A program made the translations under genes and the position numbers. Source: an uncultured Bacteroidia bacterium (lineage in GTDB: Bacteria > Bacteroidota > Bacteroidia > Bacteroidales > Prolixibacteraceae). Taken from it: 40,534 nucleotides of DNA. The notes under the pieces are model-generated. The model made no database searches and was not told the DNA's origin. It saw only the letters and a list, made by a program, of their open reading frames with translations. Each line of letters opens with the position of its first letter. Within the stretch, counting starts at the first letter, position 1. Of the stretch, positions 10,858-19,432 are shown piece by piece. The stretch is taken from positions 1 through 40,534 of the forward strand of contig CAILKW010000726.1 in the NCBI GenBank assembly GCA_903834845.1. The letters are read 5' to 3'.

Positions 10858-10896
10858 TCACTGTATTTGTCCGCAACTTGCGGACAAATACAGTGA
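10858..10896. repeat. 39-nt inverted repeat: two perfect 19-nt arms around one central base
   Basis: tcactgtatttgtccgcaa-c-ttgcggacaaatacagtga; the right arm is the exact reverse complement of the left. No T-tract follows. Confidence 0.95.
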
Positions 10897-11086
10897 TGTT
10901 ATTAGTTTGATTGAAAGGCTTATAGGATGCCAGTAGGTGTCCCCTGATATTGTCAACTAATTGAAAAATAAATTGTAAGGTTGACCTTCGCCAATTAATT
11001 ATTAATCCCTACAGTTTTAACCTGATAGAAAGTAAATTAAAATGGGAAAACTATTGTTTTTTTCTTCCGTATTTGGAATAAAGAGT

Positions 11087-12559
11087 ATGAAGATGATCGT
11101 TGCAACAACTTTATTGCTCATGGTAAGTGGCTGCAAAAAAGATAACGAGTATATGCCTGTAGTGATAACTACTGGTATTAGTGCTATAACAGAAAACACT
11201 GCTACTTCGGGAGGGAATGTAACTACGGGAACGAATATAACAGCTCGTGGTATTGTATGGAATACTTCCACAAATCCTAGTATGAACATGAATCAGGGGA
11301 AAACAACGGAAGGCACCGGAACAGGCAATTTCGTTAGTAATCTTACTTCACTTACGCCAAATACTACTTATTATGTACGGGCTTATGTCTCTAACAGTTC
11401 AGAAACTATTTATGGTAATCAAATAAGCTTTAATACCAATGAGTCTCATGCACAAAATTCTGTTTATTATATAGAACCCCCAAAGCAAACTGATCCAATT
11501 ATGTACCAAGCCAATGGTACATTTTCCATAGGTTTAAATAAAAATCAGGATTTTACGTTAAATCTTACTTCTGACATAATTGGCTCTATTCATATTTGTG
11601 GGGGCAGACACATCAGGGTATATGGGAATGGGCATAAGGTTAGTGGTTTAATAAGGTTGTTAAACAATGGCGGGTCAAGTAATTCCAGCGCCACTACAGG
11701 AGGAGGGGATGTTGGCGAAGGCGGGTCGTTTTACATCGAAGGTGTTTATTGGCCAAAACACCAATATTTATATGGCTCAGCCGGTGCTATACAGGATTGT
11801 ATAACTATTTACAACAACGGCGATGCCCAGTATAATGATGGGAGAAATGTGAAATGTGTAATTATTCAGCGGTGTCGGGCAAAAGGTATCTGGGGTAGTA
11901 ATGGGGCAATGGGGCACGGAGATTTCTTTCAGGTACAAGGTGGTGGTACTGCTCCACTACTTTTGGGATACACCTATATTTCAAACTGCACTGTTTCAAC
12001 GGGATATACAGGTTTTCAATACTATAAGTATAAACCAGGGGGTAGTGGCACATTGTACGACAATCCAAGGATGCGCATGGTAAATGTTAACTGGGAACCT
12101 TATTTTTACACTGATCCTTCCAAGGAATGGTGCAATATAAAAACAGATGGCTCACCAATACAAGGACCGTATTTTGCCATAGGACTCGACAACGACCCGA
12201 ATAGCCAGCCTGGCCCCGGACTTCATATGGCAGTTCTTGAAACATACGCTCAAAAGATTGAGAGAAATGGAGGAGAAAGAAAAGTTTTTAACCCGAATAA
12301 CGATATTGCAAACAATACTGTTTATGAAGACAGGCCAGGAGGCACCACAATAATTCTGAACGACAGGATTACCAGGACAAAATCAGCTTTTATGGCTGGC
12401 GCCATTAAAATAGGCAGCCCCGCACAGGGCGATTTTATGTCTGAATCAGAATTTAACCCTGCAACATGGAAGAATATCGGAGTTCCAGGGGGACCTGTAT
12501 TTTATGTCAGTTATCAGGATGGCAAATTGCCTGAGGAATTAGGAATTCCATTTCATTAA
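11087..12559 (+). CDS. Lipoprotein with FnIII-like domain and beta-helix/pectate-lyase-like C-terminal region
   Basis: Lipobox LLLMVSGC. The ORF opens at 11042, but MKMIVATTLLLMVSGC at 11087 is a better signal peptide. FnIII-like ITENTATSGGNVTTGTNITARGIVWNT...LTPNTTYYVRAYVSNSSETIYGNQISF; then IHICGGRHIRVYGNGHKVSGLIRLLNNGGSS, typical of parallel beta-helix proteins. Confidence 0.6.
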   Translation: MKMIVATTLLLMVSGCKKDNEYMPVVITTGISAITENTATSGGNVTTGTNITARGIVWNTSTNPSMNMNQGKTTEGTGTGNFVSNLTSLTPNTTYYVRAYVSNSSETIYGNQISFNTNESHAQNSVYYIEPPKQTDPIMYQANGTFSIGLNKNQDFTLNLTSDIIGSIHICGGRHIRVYGNGHKVSGLIRLLNNGGSSNSSATTGGGDVGEGGSFYIEGVYWPKHQYLYGSAGAIQDCITIYNNGDAQYNDGRNVKCVIIQRCRAKGIWGSNGAMGHGDFFQVQGGGTAPLLLGYTYISNCTVSTGYTGFQYYKYKPGGSGTLYDNPRMRMVNVNWEPYFYTDPSKEWCNIKTDGSPIQGPYFAIGLDNDPNSQPGPGLHMAVLETYAQKIERNGGERKVFNPNNDIANNTVYEDRPGGTTIILNDRITRTKSAFMAGAIKIGSPAQGDFMSESEFNPATWKNIGVPGGPVFYVSYQDGKLPEELGIPFH

Positions 12560-12774
12560 GGAACAACAGTGGTAAATGAAGTTACACATACAGTCGTTGT
12601 AACCGACAATTTATAGAAGGTCTTCTTAGCTAAACGACATTGATTTAAAATTTATGAACCTCAAAACTATCGGATGTACCTACTTGGTGTCAATTTCGTT
12701 TGCAGGTTTACATGAATGGCCACTAAAGATCAAATTTTTCAAAAGAACCAATAAACCTGATATAACTGATTGAA

Positions 12775-14040
12775 ATGAACAAACCATCAACCCATTTTCG
12801 CTGGATCATACTGAGCCTACTTTTTGTAGCTACCACCATTTTATACATTGACCGTTCAGCTTTAGGTATCCTGGCTCCGGAACTTCAGAAAAGCATTGGC
12901 TGGTCGGAAGAGCAATACGGCATCATCAACAGCGTGTTTATGATTGCTTATGCGCTGTGTTTTATCCTGATGGGCCGTTTGATTGACGTTATCGGAACCC
13001 GGAAAGGTTATTTGGTTTCAATCGGTATTTGGAGTATCGCTGCGCTTGGCCATTCACTGTCCCAGTCATGGGTGGGCTTTGCGGTTGCCCGTTTTTCTTT
13101 GGCAGTTGGTCAATCGGGCAGTTTTCCGTCAGCCATTAAAGCGGTTGCCGAGTGGTTTCCCAAAAAGGACCGGGCATTGGCAGTCGGGATTTTCAATGGC
13201 GGATCAAACATGGGCACCATACTTTCCCCGTTAATTATTCCGGTTTTGGTTCTGAATTTCAACAACTGGCGGGTTGGTTTTCTTTGGACATTTCCCATCA
13301 GTATCGTTTGGGTGTTGCTTTGGCTCAAATATTTCAGGAAACCAGAACACAGCCTGAATGTTTCGACAGAAGAACTTCAGTATATCAATTCAGACAGTAG
13401 TGAAAACGAAAATACCGAAAGAGTAGGATGGAAAGATATTCTTCCCCATCGTGGAGCCTGGGCGATTGCTGTGGCTAAATTTATGGCCGACCCCATCTGG
13501 TGGTTCTACCTATTTTGGGGCGCCAAATTTCTGAACGAAAAGTTTGGGTTGAACCTGAAAGAAATCGGGCTGCCATTTTTTACCATCTATCTGGCTTCTT
13601 GGGGATTGGGAATTTTCCTGGGATGGTTCTCGTCGAAGTTGATGAAAATCGGTTTTAGCCTGAATAAAGGCCGTAAGCTTGGATTGTTGGCCTGCGCATT
13701 GTTTGCCGTTCCGGTGGCTTTGGTTCCGCACACCGAAAATATTTGGCTGGCTGTTGGGCTAATTGCCCTTGCCGCCGGTGGTCACTGTGGCTGGTCGGCC
13801 AACGTATTCAGCCTAATGTCGGACATTTTTCCGAAGAAAGCAACCGGTACAGTTGCCGGTTTTGGCGGATTTGCAGGAGCTGTTGGTGGAGCCATCGTAG
13901 CCTTTTCGGTGGGCAAAATCCTTCAAAATATTGGTCCGGATGGTTATGCTATTCCGTTTGCAGTTGCCGGATGCGGATACCTGATTGCTTTGCTCATTAT
14001 CCACCTTTTGGTGCCTAAAATTAAAACGATAAATATATAG
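12775..14040 (+). CDS. MFS transporter, hexuronate/anion:cation symporter-like
   Basis: Multiple hydrophobic helices; ILYIDRSALGILAPELQKSIGWSEEQYGIINSVFMIAYAL, GQSGSFPSAIKAVAEWFPKKDRALAVGIFNGGSNMGTILSPL are typical of ExuT-like MFS. Confidence 0.88.
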   Translation: MNKPSTHFRWIILSLLFVATTILYIDRSALGILAPELQKSIGWSEEQYGIINSVFMIAYALCFILMGRLIDVIGTRKGYLVSIGIWSIAALGHSLSQSWVGFAVARFSLAVGQSGSFPSAIKAVAEWFPKKDRALAVGIFNGGSNMGTILSPLIIPVLVLNFNNWRVGFLWTFPISIVWVLLWLKYFRKPEHSLNVSTEELQYINSDSSENENTERVGWKDILPHRGAWAIAVAKFMADPIWWFYLFWGAKFLNEKFGLNLKEIGLPFFTIYLASWGLGIFLGWFSSKLMKIGFSLNKGRKLGLLACALFAVPVALVPHTENIWLAVGLIALAAGGHCGWSANVFSLMSDIFPKKATGTVAGFGGFAGAVGGAIVAFSVGKILQNIGPDGYAIPFAVAGCGYLIALLIIHLLVPKIKTINI

Positions 14041-14045
14041 ATCCC

Positions 14046-15839
14046 ATGAACACTTCTATACTACTCCTTTGCTTTGTATTCTTAAACCATGGATTGCCAT
14101 TACACGCTCAAAGCAAACACAATTATTGGAATCACCAAACAACTTTGCGTCCAGCAAGGATGCCTTTACCTGATAACATAGAATTGATACAACGTATCGA
14201 TCTGGATAAAGAGGGAGATCCTGATATACTTAAGTATACCATACTAAATGGCATACCAGTAATGTGGATTGATGACAATGACAACATGAAATGGACAGAT
14301 ATTGAAGGTGATATGGCCGGTGATTGTTTATGCATTGATAGAAACAAAGATGGATTATTTGCAGGCCCTGAAGATATCAGTATCGACTTTGTTGATTTTG
14401 ATAACAATGGTAAAGCCAATATGCAATGGGTTGTTGAAAACGGGAAGGCCGATATACGTTATAAAATGGATTGGATAAAAAGTAACATCATGGCTTTCAT
14501 TGATGAAGACCAGAAAGGTGTATTCAATTACATCGACTGGAACTTGCTAACCATGCGGCATTGGGAAAGAAACGGGCATAGCAATTTTTTTACCGATTAT
14601 CAGGGCAATACCACTTTTACAAAGGTGTGTACACCTTCATATCGTCTTTCTGATCTTCGATATAGTTGGGAGAATCCTTTTATCTTCTGGGACTTTGATC
14701 ATGATGGGCTTTCAGAAATGGCATTGCGAATGATTGATGCTCCGGAAGTAAGAAAAGATGGGGACGATCCGGTTTTTAAGAATGAAAAGAGTGAAGTTGA
14801 TGTTCGGTTTACGAAAAAGATTAGTTATGTAGCTGTATCCTATGATTTTGATAACGACAACGGACAGGGGAATGAACTTGATTTTGATATGACGCTTTGT
14901 TTCGAAGGTGATGGGTTTACATACGACGATCAGGTCAACAAATTTAAAAACATGAAAGGTTTGCCTGAAGCAAATCAATTATTATACGACAGTAGTTGGC
15001 GCAAGATCGATGAACTTATTTTTCCTAACCGTAAAACCGCACTTAATTTAACCTATAAAAGAGGGAAATGGAAAAGTTGTCGCTTTGTTTTCGATGAAGA
15101 CGATGATTGTAACCGATGGGAACGTGTTGAATTGTATGATCCAAAGCAACTATTTAGGATAGGCAAAAATATTGGGGGTATTGATAATAATCCTCAGGCT
15201 GATGCAGTTGGAGACAGGGGGGAATTTGATAAGGATTTTTCAGGGAAAGGCAATCTTTATATAGGCGCTTTTGATGGAAAAATCCACCTCTATGGGGCTG
15301 AGTGGGGAGCCTGGAGGATAGACCAAACAGCAACCTCGTTTCAAGGTTATGGAGGCTTATATGAACATTGGAACACTGAAAGATTACAGCATGCACCTGA
15401 TAAATTTGGAACTGTAAAATATACAGATACAAACAATAATGGTTTTATTGATTTGATTCAGTATGATTTAGACGGAGATACCATTTTTGAGGAATCGGTA
15501 TCGTTAAAAGACTTAAATATTGATGACCGCCGTCCTGTAATTTCAACGTCAGGGATGAGTTATCCGGATTATCAGAAGCTTTTCAAGTCAATTACTGACA
15601 AGGAATGGGAAAGGGCTCAATTTGCTATTTCACTCGCAGAAAATAAGGGGCAAACAACTAAGTGGTATGCCTTTTGGAAAAATCCACGCACTCTTCAGGA
15701 GAAATACGATTATGCCTTCTGGCTCAATTTTTACATTTACCAGGATTTGAGACAATTGGCAAAAACTTCGGGAGAAAACTTCTTGGTCAGTCAGATTGAT
15801 AAAGCCTATTATTCGGGAGATTGGCATCGAATCAAATAA
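14046..15839 (+). CDS. Secreted protein of unknown function with Asp-rich (Ca-binding-like) motifs
   Basis: Signal peptide MNTSILLLCFVFLNHGLPLHAQ; repeated DxDxDG-type motifs (DRNKDGLF, DFDHDGLSE, DTNNNGFIDLIQYDLDGDTIFEE). Confidence 0.7.
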   Translation: MNTSILLLCFVFLNHGLPLHAQSKHNYWNHQTTLRPARMPLPDNIELIQRIDLDKEGDPDILKYTILNGIPVMWIDDNDNMKWTDIEGDMAGDCLCIDRNKDGLFAGPEDISIDFVDFDNNGKANMQWVVENGKADIRYKMDWIKSNIMAFIDEDQKGVFNYIDWNLLTMRHWERNGHSNFFTDYQGNTTFTKVCTPSYRLSDLRYSWENPFIFWDFDHDGLSEMALRMIDAPEVRKDGDDPVFKNEKSEVDVRFTKKISYVAVSYDFDNDNGQGNELDFDMTLCFEGDGFTYDDQVNKFKNMKGLPEANQLLYDSSWRKIDELIFPNRKTALNLTYKRGKWKSCRFVFDEDDDCNRWERVELYDPKQLFRIGKNIGGIDNNPQADAVGDRGEFDKDFSGKGNLYIGAFDGKIHLYGAEWGAWRIDQTATSFQGYGGLYEHWNTERLQHAPDKFGTVKYTDTNNNGFIDLIQYDLDGDTIFEESVSLKDLNIDDRRPVISTSGMSYPDYQKLFKSITDKEWERAQFAISLAENKGQTTKWYAFWKNPRTLQEKYDYAFWLNFYIYQDLRQLAKTSGENFLVSQIDKAYYSGDWHRIK

Positions 15840-15848
15840 TCTTAAGGT

Positions 15849-16655
15849 ATGAAAAATTCAGTGAGGGATGTAATGCGATTATTTTTAACACTTCTGTTGA
15901 TTGTTCTGGTTACGAATTTGAGCTATTGTCAACCGAGAATTTTGCTGGATAATTTCTATAACAATGAATTTGATATGAAAACAGGAAAATCTTACCATTA
16001 TTTATGGGACGACTTTGAGGTGAGCGGATTTTCTGAGCTGGGAAAACTATTTATAGATCGAGGTTGTGTATTGTCTTTGTTGAAAGAAAAACCTAATCAG
16101 ATGAATCTGAAAGGTTCTGCAGTTTATATTATTGTTGACACTGACACCAAAATGGAAACGGAATCTCCAAATTTTATGGATGTTAAATCAGCAAACGAAA
16201 TTGCAACCTGGGTAAAAAAAGGAGGAGTTTTGATGATAATGGCAAACGATAAAGACAATTGTGAACTGGATAGTTTAAACTTACTTGCTAAAAAATTTGG
16301 CATTAAATTCAATAAAGACGTTTTGCACTCGGAATCACCAGTGCCAAAAGATCAACCGAGGAATTTCGGCAGTTGTGCGTCAGAAATTCTACCAAATCAT
16401 CAATTGTTCAATAATGTTCATAAGATTTTTATCAAGGGAATTGCTTCTATGAATTGTGAAAAACCTTCACATGCATTTCTTATTGAGCATGGAAAAACTT
16501 TGATGGCAGAATCATCATACGGAAAGGGGAAGGTTATCGCGATTGGCGATCCTTGGCTATATAACGAGTATATTGATCATTGGAGCTTACCTGATGAATT
16601 TGATAACTATCAGGCAGCTAAAAATTTAGTTAGCATATTGTTAAATATAAAATAG
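15849..16655 (+). CDS. Secreted ThuA/GATase-like (DUF4350-like) protein
   Basis: Signal peptide; ILLDNFYNNEFD...YHYLWDDFEVSGFSELGKLFIDRG...GSAVYIIVDTDTKMETESPNFM...WVKKGGVLMIMANDKDNCELD...FGIKF resembles the domain often attached to GH105-type rhamnogalacturonyl hydrolases. Confidence 0.6.
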   Translation: MKNSVRDVMRLFLTLLLIVLVTNLSYCQPRILLDNFYNNEFDMKTGKSYHYLWDDFEVSGFSELGKLFIDRGCVLSLLKEKPNQMNLKGSAVYIIVDTDTKMETESPNFMDVKSANEIATWVKKGGVLMIMANDKDNCELDSLNLLAKKFGIKFNKDVLHSESPVPKDQPRNFGSCASEILPNHQLFNNVHKIFIKGIASMNCEKPSHAFLIEHGKTLMAESSYGKGKVIAIGDPWLYNEYIDHWSLPDEFDNYQAAKNLVSILLNIK

Positions 16656-16660
16656 AAAAT

Positions 16661-17830
16661 ATGAATAGTAGAGAACGAATTCAAATTACACTTGCACACA
16701 AGGAAGCCGACCGTATTCCATACGATTTGGCCGGAACAACGGTAACAGCAATAACCAGAAATGCTTATTTAGGGGCAATGCAACTTCGGGGATTGTCAAC
16801 CGAAATTGGTGATGATGAGATTGACCCCATTCAGCAAATTGTTACTCCGGCAGAAGAAAACCTGATTTTGTTGAAGTCGGACACTCGGAGGTTAGGGGCT
16901 CAGCGCATTACCGATTTCAGGAATAGCAAGCGAGTGAATGGAAACCTGGTAGAAGTGACCGATTTTTATGGATGTAACTGGAAATTCGAGCAAGGGCACG
17001 ATTTGTATTTTCACCTGGTATCCTCGCCGATTGAAAAAGCAGATTCATTGTCAGGAAACTTGCATTTGCTCCCACAAACCGATTGGGACAGCTACACCAA
17101 AATACTCCGTAACAATTTAAACGAACAGATTGGTAAAGTAGGCGATTTCTGTGGAATAGCCGATCGTAACACTGCCGGACTGACTGAAAACAGCTTGCGC
17201 ATCCGTGGTTACGAAAACTGGTTTATGGACACGATGATTGACCCCGATGGTGTGGAATCTTTGTTCGATCGTATTGTTGACGACAAGTTGCGCTATTGGG
17301 ATGCCATTATTGATTGGGCCATTGAAACCGGAAATACCGATAAAATTCAGGTGATTTCAGAGTGCGACGATTTGGGATCGCAAGCAACAACGATTCTCGA
17401 TCCGGATACTTTGCGGCAAATGGTTATCCCTCATTTTAAAACCATTTTTACGCATGTCAAAAAACGTTTGCCACACGTAAAAACCTTCATGCACAGTTGT
17501 GGCGCTATTCGCGAGATTCTTCCTGATTTGGTTGATGCCGGATTAGATATCCTGAATCCCGTTCAATTTACCGCAACCGGAATGGATTTAAAAGAGTTGA
17601 AACGTGATTTTGGCGACGTACTCACTTTTTGGGGAGGGGGAGTTGACACTCAATCAACGCTAAATAATGGCAGTCCACAGCAAGTTGCAGACGAAGTAAA
17701 ACGCATTATCGACATCCTTGCTCCGGGCGGTGGTTTCGTGTTTGCTCCTGTACACAATGTTCAAGACGACGTGTCGCCAGAGAACTTCTGGGCTATGTGG
17801 GACACCCTTCAGCTATACGGCAAATATTAA
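16661..17830 (+). CDS. Uroporphyrinogen decarboxylase (URO-D)-superfamily protein, MtaA/CmuA-like methyltransferase fold
   Basis: NSRERIQITLAHKEADRIPYDLAGT opening, FMHSCGAIREILPDLVDAGLDILNPVQ, LTFWGGGVDTQSTLNNGSPQQVADEVKRIIDIL. Confidence 0.85.
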   Translation: MNSRERIQITLAHKEADRIPYDLAGTTVTAITRNAYLGAMQLRGLSTEIGDDEIDPIQQIVTPAEENLILLKSDTRRLGAQRITDFRNSKRVNGNLVEVTDFYGCNWKFEQGHDLYFHLVSSPIEKADSLSGNLHLLPQTDWDSYTKILRNNLNEQIGKVGDFCGIADRNTAGLTENSLRIRGYENWFMDTMIDPDGVESLFDRIVDDKLRYWDAIIDWAIETGNTDKIQVISECDDLGSQATTILDPDTLRQMVIPHFKTIFTHVKKRLPHVKTFMHSCGAIREILPDLVDAGLDILNPVQFTATGMDLKELKRDFGDVLTFWGGGVDTQSTLNNGSPQQVADEVKRIIDILAPGGGFVFAPVHNVQDDVSPENFWAMWDTLQLYGKY

Positions 17831-17847
17831 TCAGTTAAAACTAAACC

Positions 17848-19410
17848 ATGAATAAATCAAAAATCGTTTTCATTCTTTTACTCACATTTTGCCTAAATGG
17901 CTTTGCCGGGCAAAAAGGAAGAACATTGAAAAATCCACTCTTTGTCTTTAACAACGGATTGAACAAACAAGACTTGCCGTTTATCCCTTACGATGAACAG
18001 GCCACTATGTTGAAAAAATATGGGTTCGATGGAATCGAACATCGCGAAACTTCGGGAATGATGGAGTTGAAAGAAGCCCTTGGGAAACAGGGACTGAAAA
18101 TTTGCGCCGACTATCTCAAAATCGACATCGACCAGAAAGAACCTTACCTTCCGGAGTGGAAAGAAGTTATACCCAAGCTGAAGGGGACCGGAATCATTCT
18201 TTGGTGTCACCTGCATTCGGCTAAATTTAAACCATCTGACGAGGCGGCCGATACGGAGGTCGTACCCATCCTTCAGGAACTGGCCGATTTTGCTAAACCT
18301 TATGGTGTGAAACTGGCTATTTATCCGCATATCTGGTTTCTGGCCGAAAAAGCTGAAGATTCCTACAGGATTGCCCAAAAGGTAAATCGCGAGAATGTGG
18401 GTGCAGTGTTTAACCTGCCACACTTTTTGAGAACCGATTCTGAAGAGAATATCGACAAAGTTATCAGTCTGATTCTGCCGAAGCTATTTGCAGTTTCTAT
18501 CTGTGGGGCCGAAGGCGGCGATACCAATGACATGGATTGGGATCGGTTAATCCAGCCTTTGGGGAAAGGCACTTTTGATGTTTACCGTTTGGTGGAATTG
18601 TTGGCTGACAAGGGCTTTCAGGGATCTTTTGGTTTGCAATGCTATGGACTAAAGGACGTTCCGGAAAACTATCTTTCACAAAGCGGCGAAGTCTGGAAGT
18701 CATTCAAACAACGGTATGCTCAACCCCTAAATTCGTTAGATTCTAAGGAAAAGAGCAGTGGGTGGAAATTGTTGTTCGATGGAAAATCCACCAAACAATG
18801 GCGGGCTATCAACGAAAAATCGTTTCCGAAAGTTGGTCGGAAGGTTGAAAACGGGGAATTGTGTATTTCCGGCGATAATGTTCTGGCCGAATCGATTAAT
18901 ACCGGTGATATTGTCACGGAAAAGATGTATGGCAATTTCGAACTGGTGTGGGATTGGAAAATGCTGACTAAAGGTGGAAACAGTGGATTGAAATATTTTG
19001 TGATTGAAGGATTGTCAGTAAACCACAAACATGGAGAAGGGCCTGAATATCAATTGTTAGATGATAAAAACCACCCTTGGATGCTTGAAGGAAAAATGAA
19101 ACCTAACGATTTTCATACCGTTGGTTCCCTGTACGAATTGTATGCAGCATCGGCCGATAAACGCCCCAGCCCACTTGGTTTGTGGAACCAAAGCAGGATT
19201 GTGAGTAACAATAATCATATTGAACACTGGCTAAACGGCCAAAAAGTATTGGAATATGAACGCGGCAGCAGCGATTTTAAGGAACAGATCGCCAAAAGTA
19301 AAATGGCAGGAATACCCGGTTTTGGTTTAGCCAAAGAAGGTCATATTTTGTTGCAGGATCATGGAAGTATAGTTCATTTCAGGAATATAAAAATCAAGGA
19401 ACTTAAATAA
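17848..19410 (+). CDS. Secreted fusion: sugar phosphate isomerase/epimerase-like TIM barrel + C-terminal DUF1080 (3-keto-disaccharide hydrolase-like)
   Basis: Signal peptide MNKSKIVFILLLTFCLNGFAGQ; TIM-barrel part MLKKYGFDGIEHRE...LKICADYLKID...GVKLAIYPHIWF...NVGAVFNLPHFLR; DUF1080 part SSGWKLLFDGKSTKQWR...NFELVWDWKMLTKGGNSGLKYFV...HFRNIKIKEL. Confidence 0.85.
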   Translation: MNKSKIVFILLLTFCLNGFAGQKGRTLKNPLFVFNNGLNKQDLPFIPYDEQATMLKKYGFDGIEHRETSGMMELKEALGKQGLKICADYLKIDIDQKEPYLPEWKEVIPKLKGTGIILWCHLHSAKFKPSDEAADTEVVPILQELADFAKPYGVKLAIYPHIWFLAEKAEDSYRIAQKVNRENVGAVFNLPHFLRTDSEENIDKVISLILPKLFAVSICGAEGGDTNDMDWDRLIQPLGKGTFDVYRLVELLADKGFQGSFGLQCYGLKDVPENYLSQSGEVWKSFKQRYAQPLNSLDSKEKSSGWKLLFDGKSTKQWRAINEKSFPKVGRKVENGELCISGDNVLAESINTGDIVTEKMYGNFELVWDWKMLTKGGNSGLKYFVIEGLSVNHKHGEGPEYQLLDDKNHPWMLEGKMKPNDFHTVGSLYELYAASADKRPSPLGLWNQSRIVSNNNHIEHWLNGQKVLEYERGSSDFKEQIAKSKMAGIPGFGLAKEGHILLQDHGSIVHFRNIKIKELK

Positions 19411-19432
19411 ACCCAATTAAAAATATAACCCA

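Noticed and set aside
12654-12773. 39-codon ORF MNLKTIGCTYLVSISFAGLHEWPLKIKFFKRTNKPDITD before the MFS gene
   Set aside because: Short, no recognised motif, no clear RBS; expected by chance.
10809-12774. Bacteroidetes-type promoters in the two larger intergenic gaps (10809-11041 and 12560-12774)
   Set aside because: No convincing TTTG...TAnnTTTG pair was found by eye, so no promoter is reported.
17893-18423. 176-aa - strand ORF inside the TIM-barrel/DUF1080 fusion
   Set aside because: Antisense to strongly coding sequence, low-complexity composition, no supporting context.
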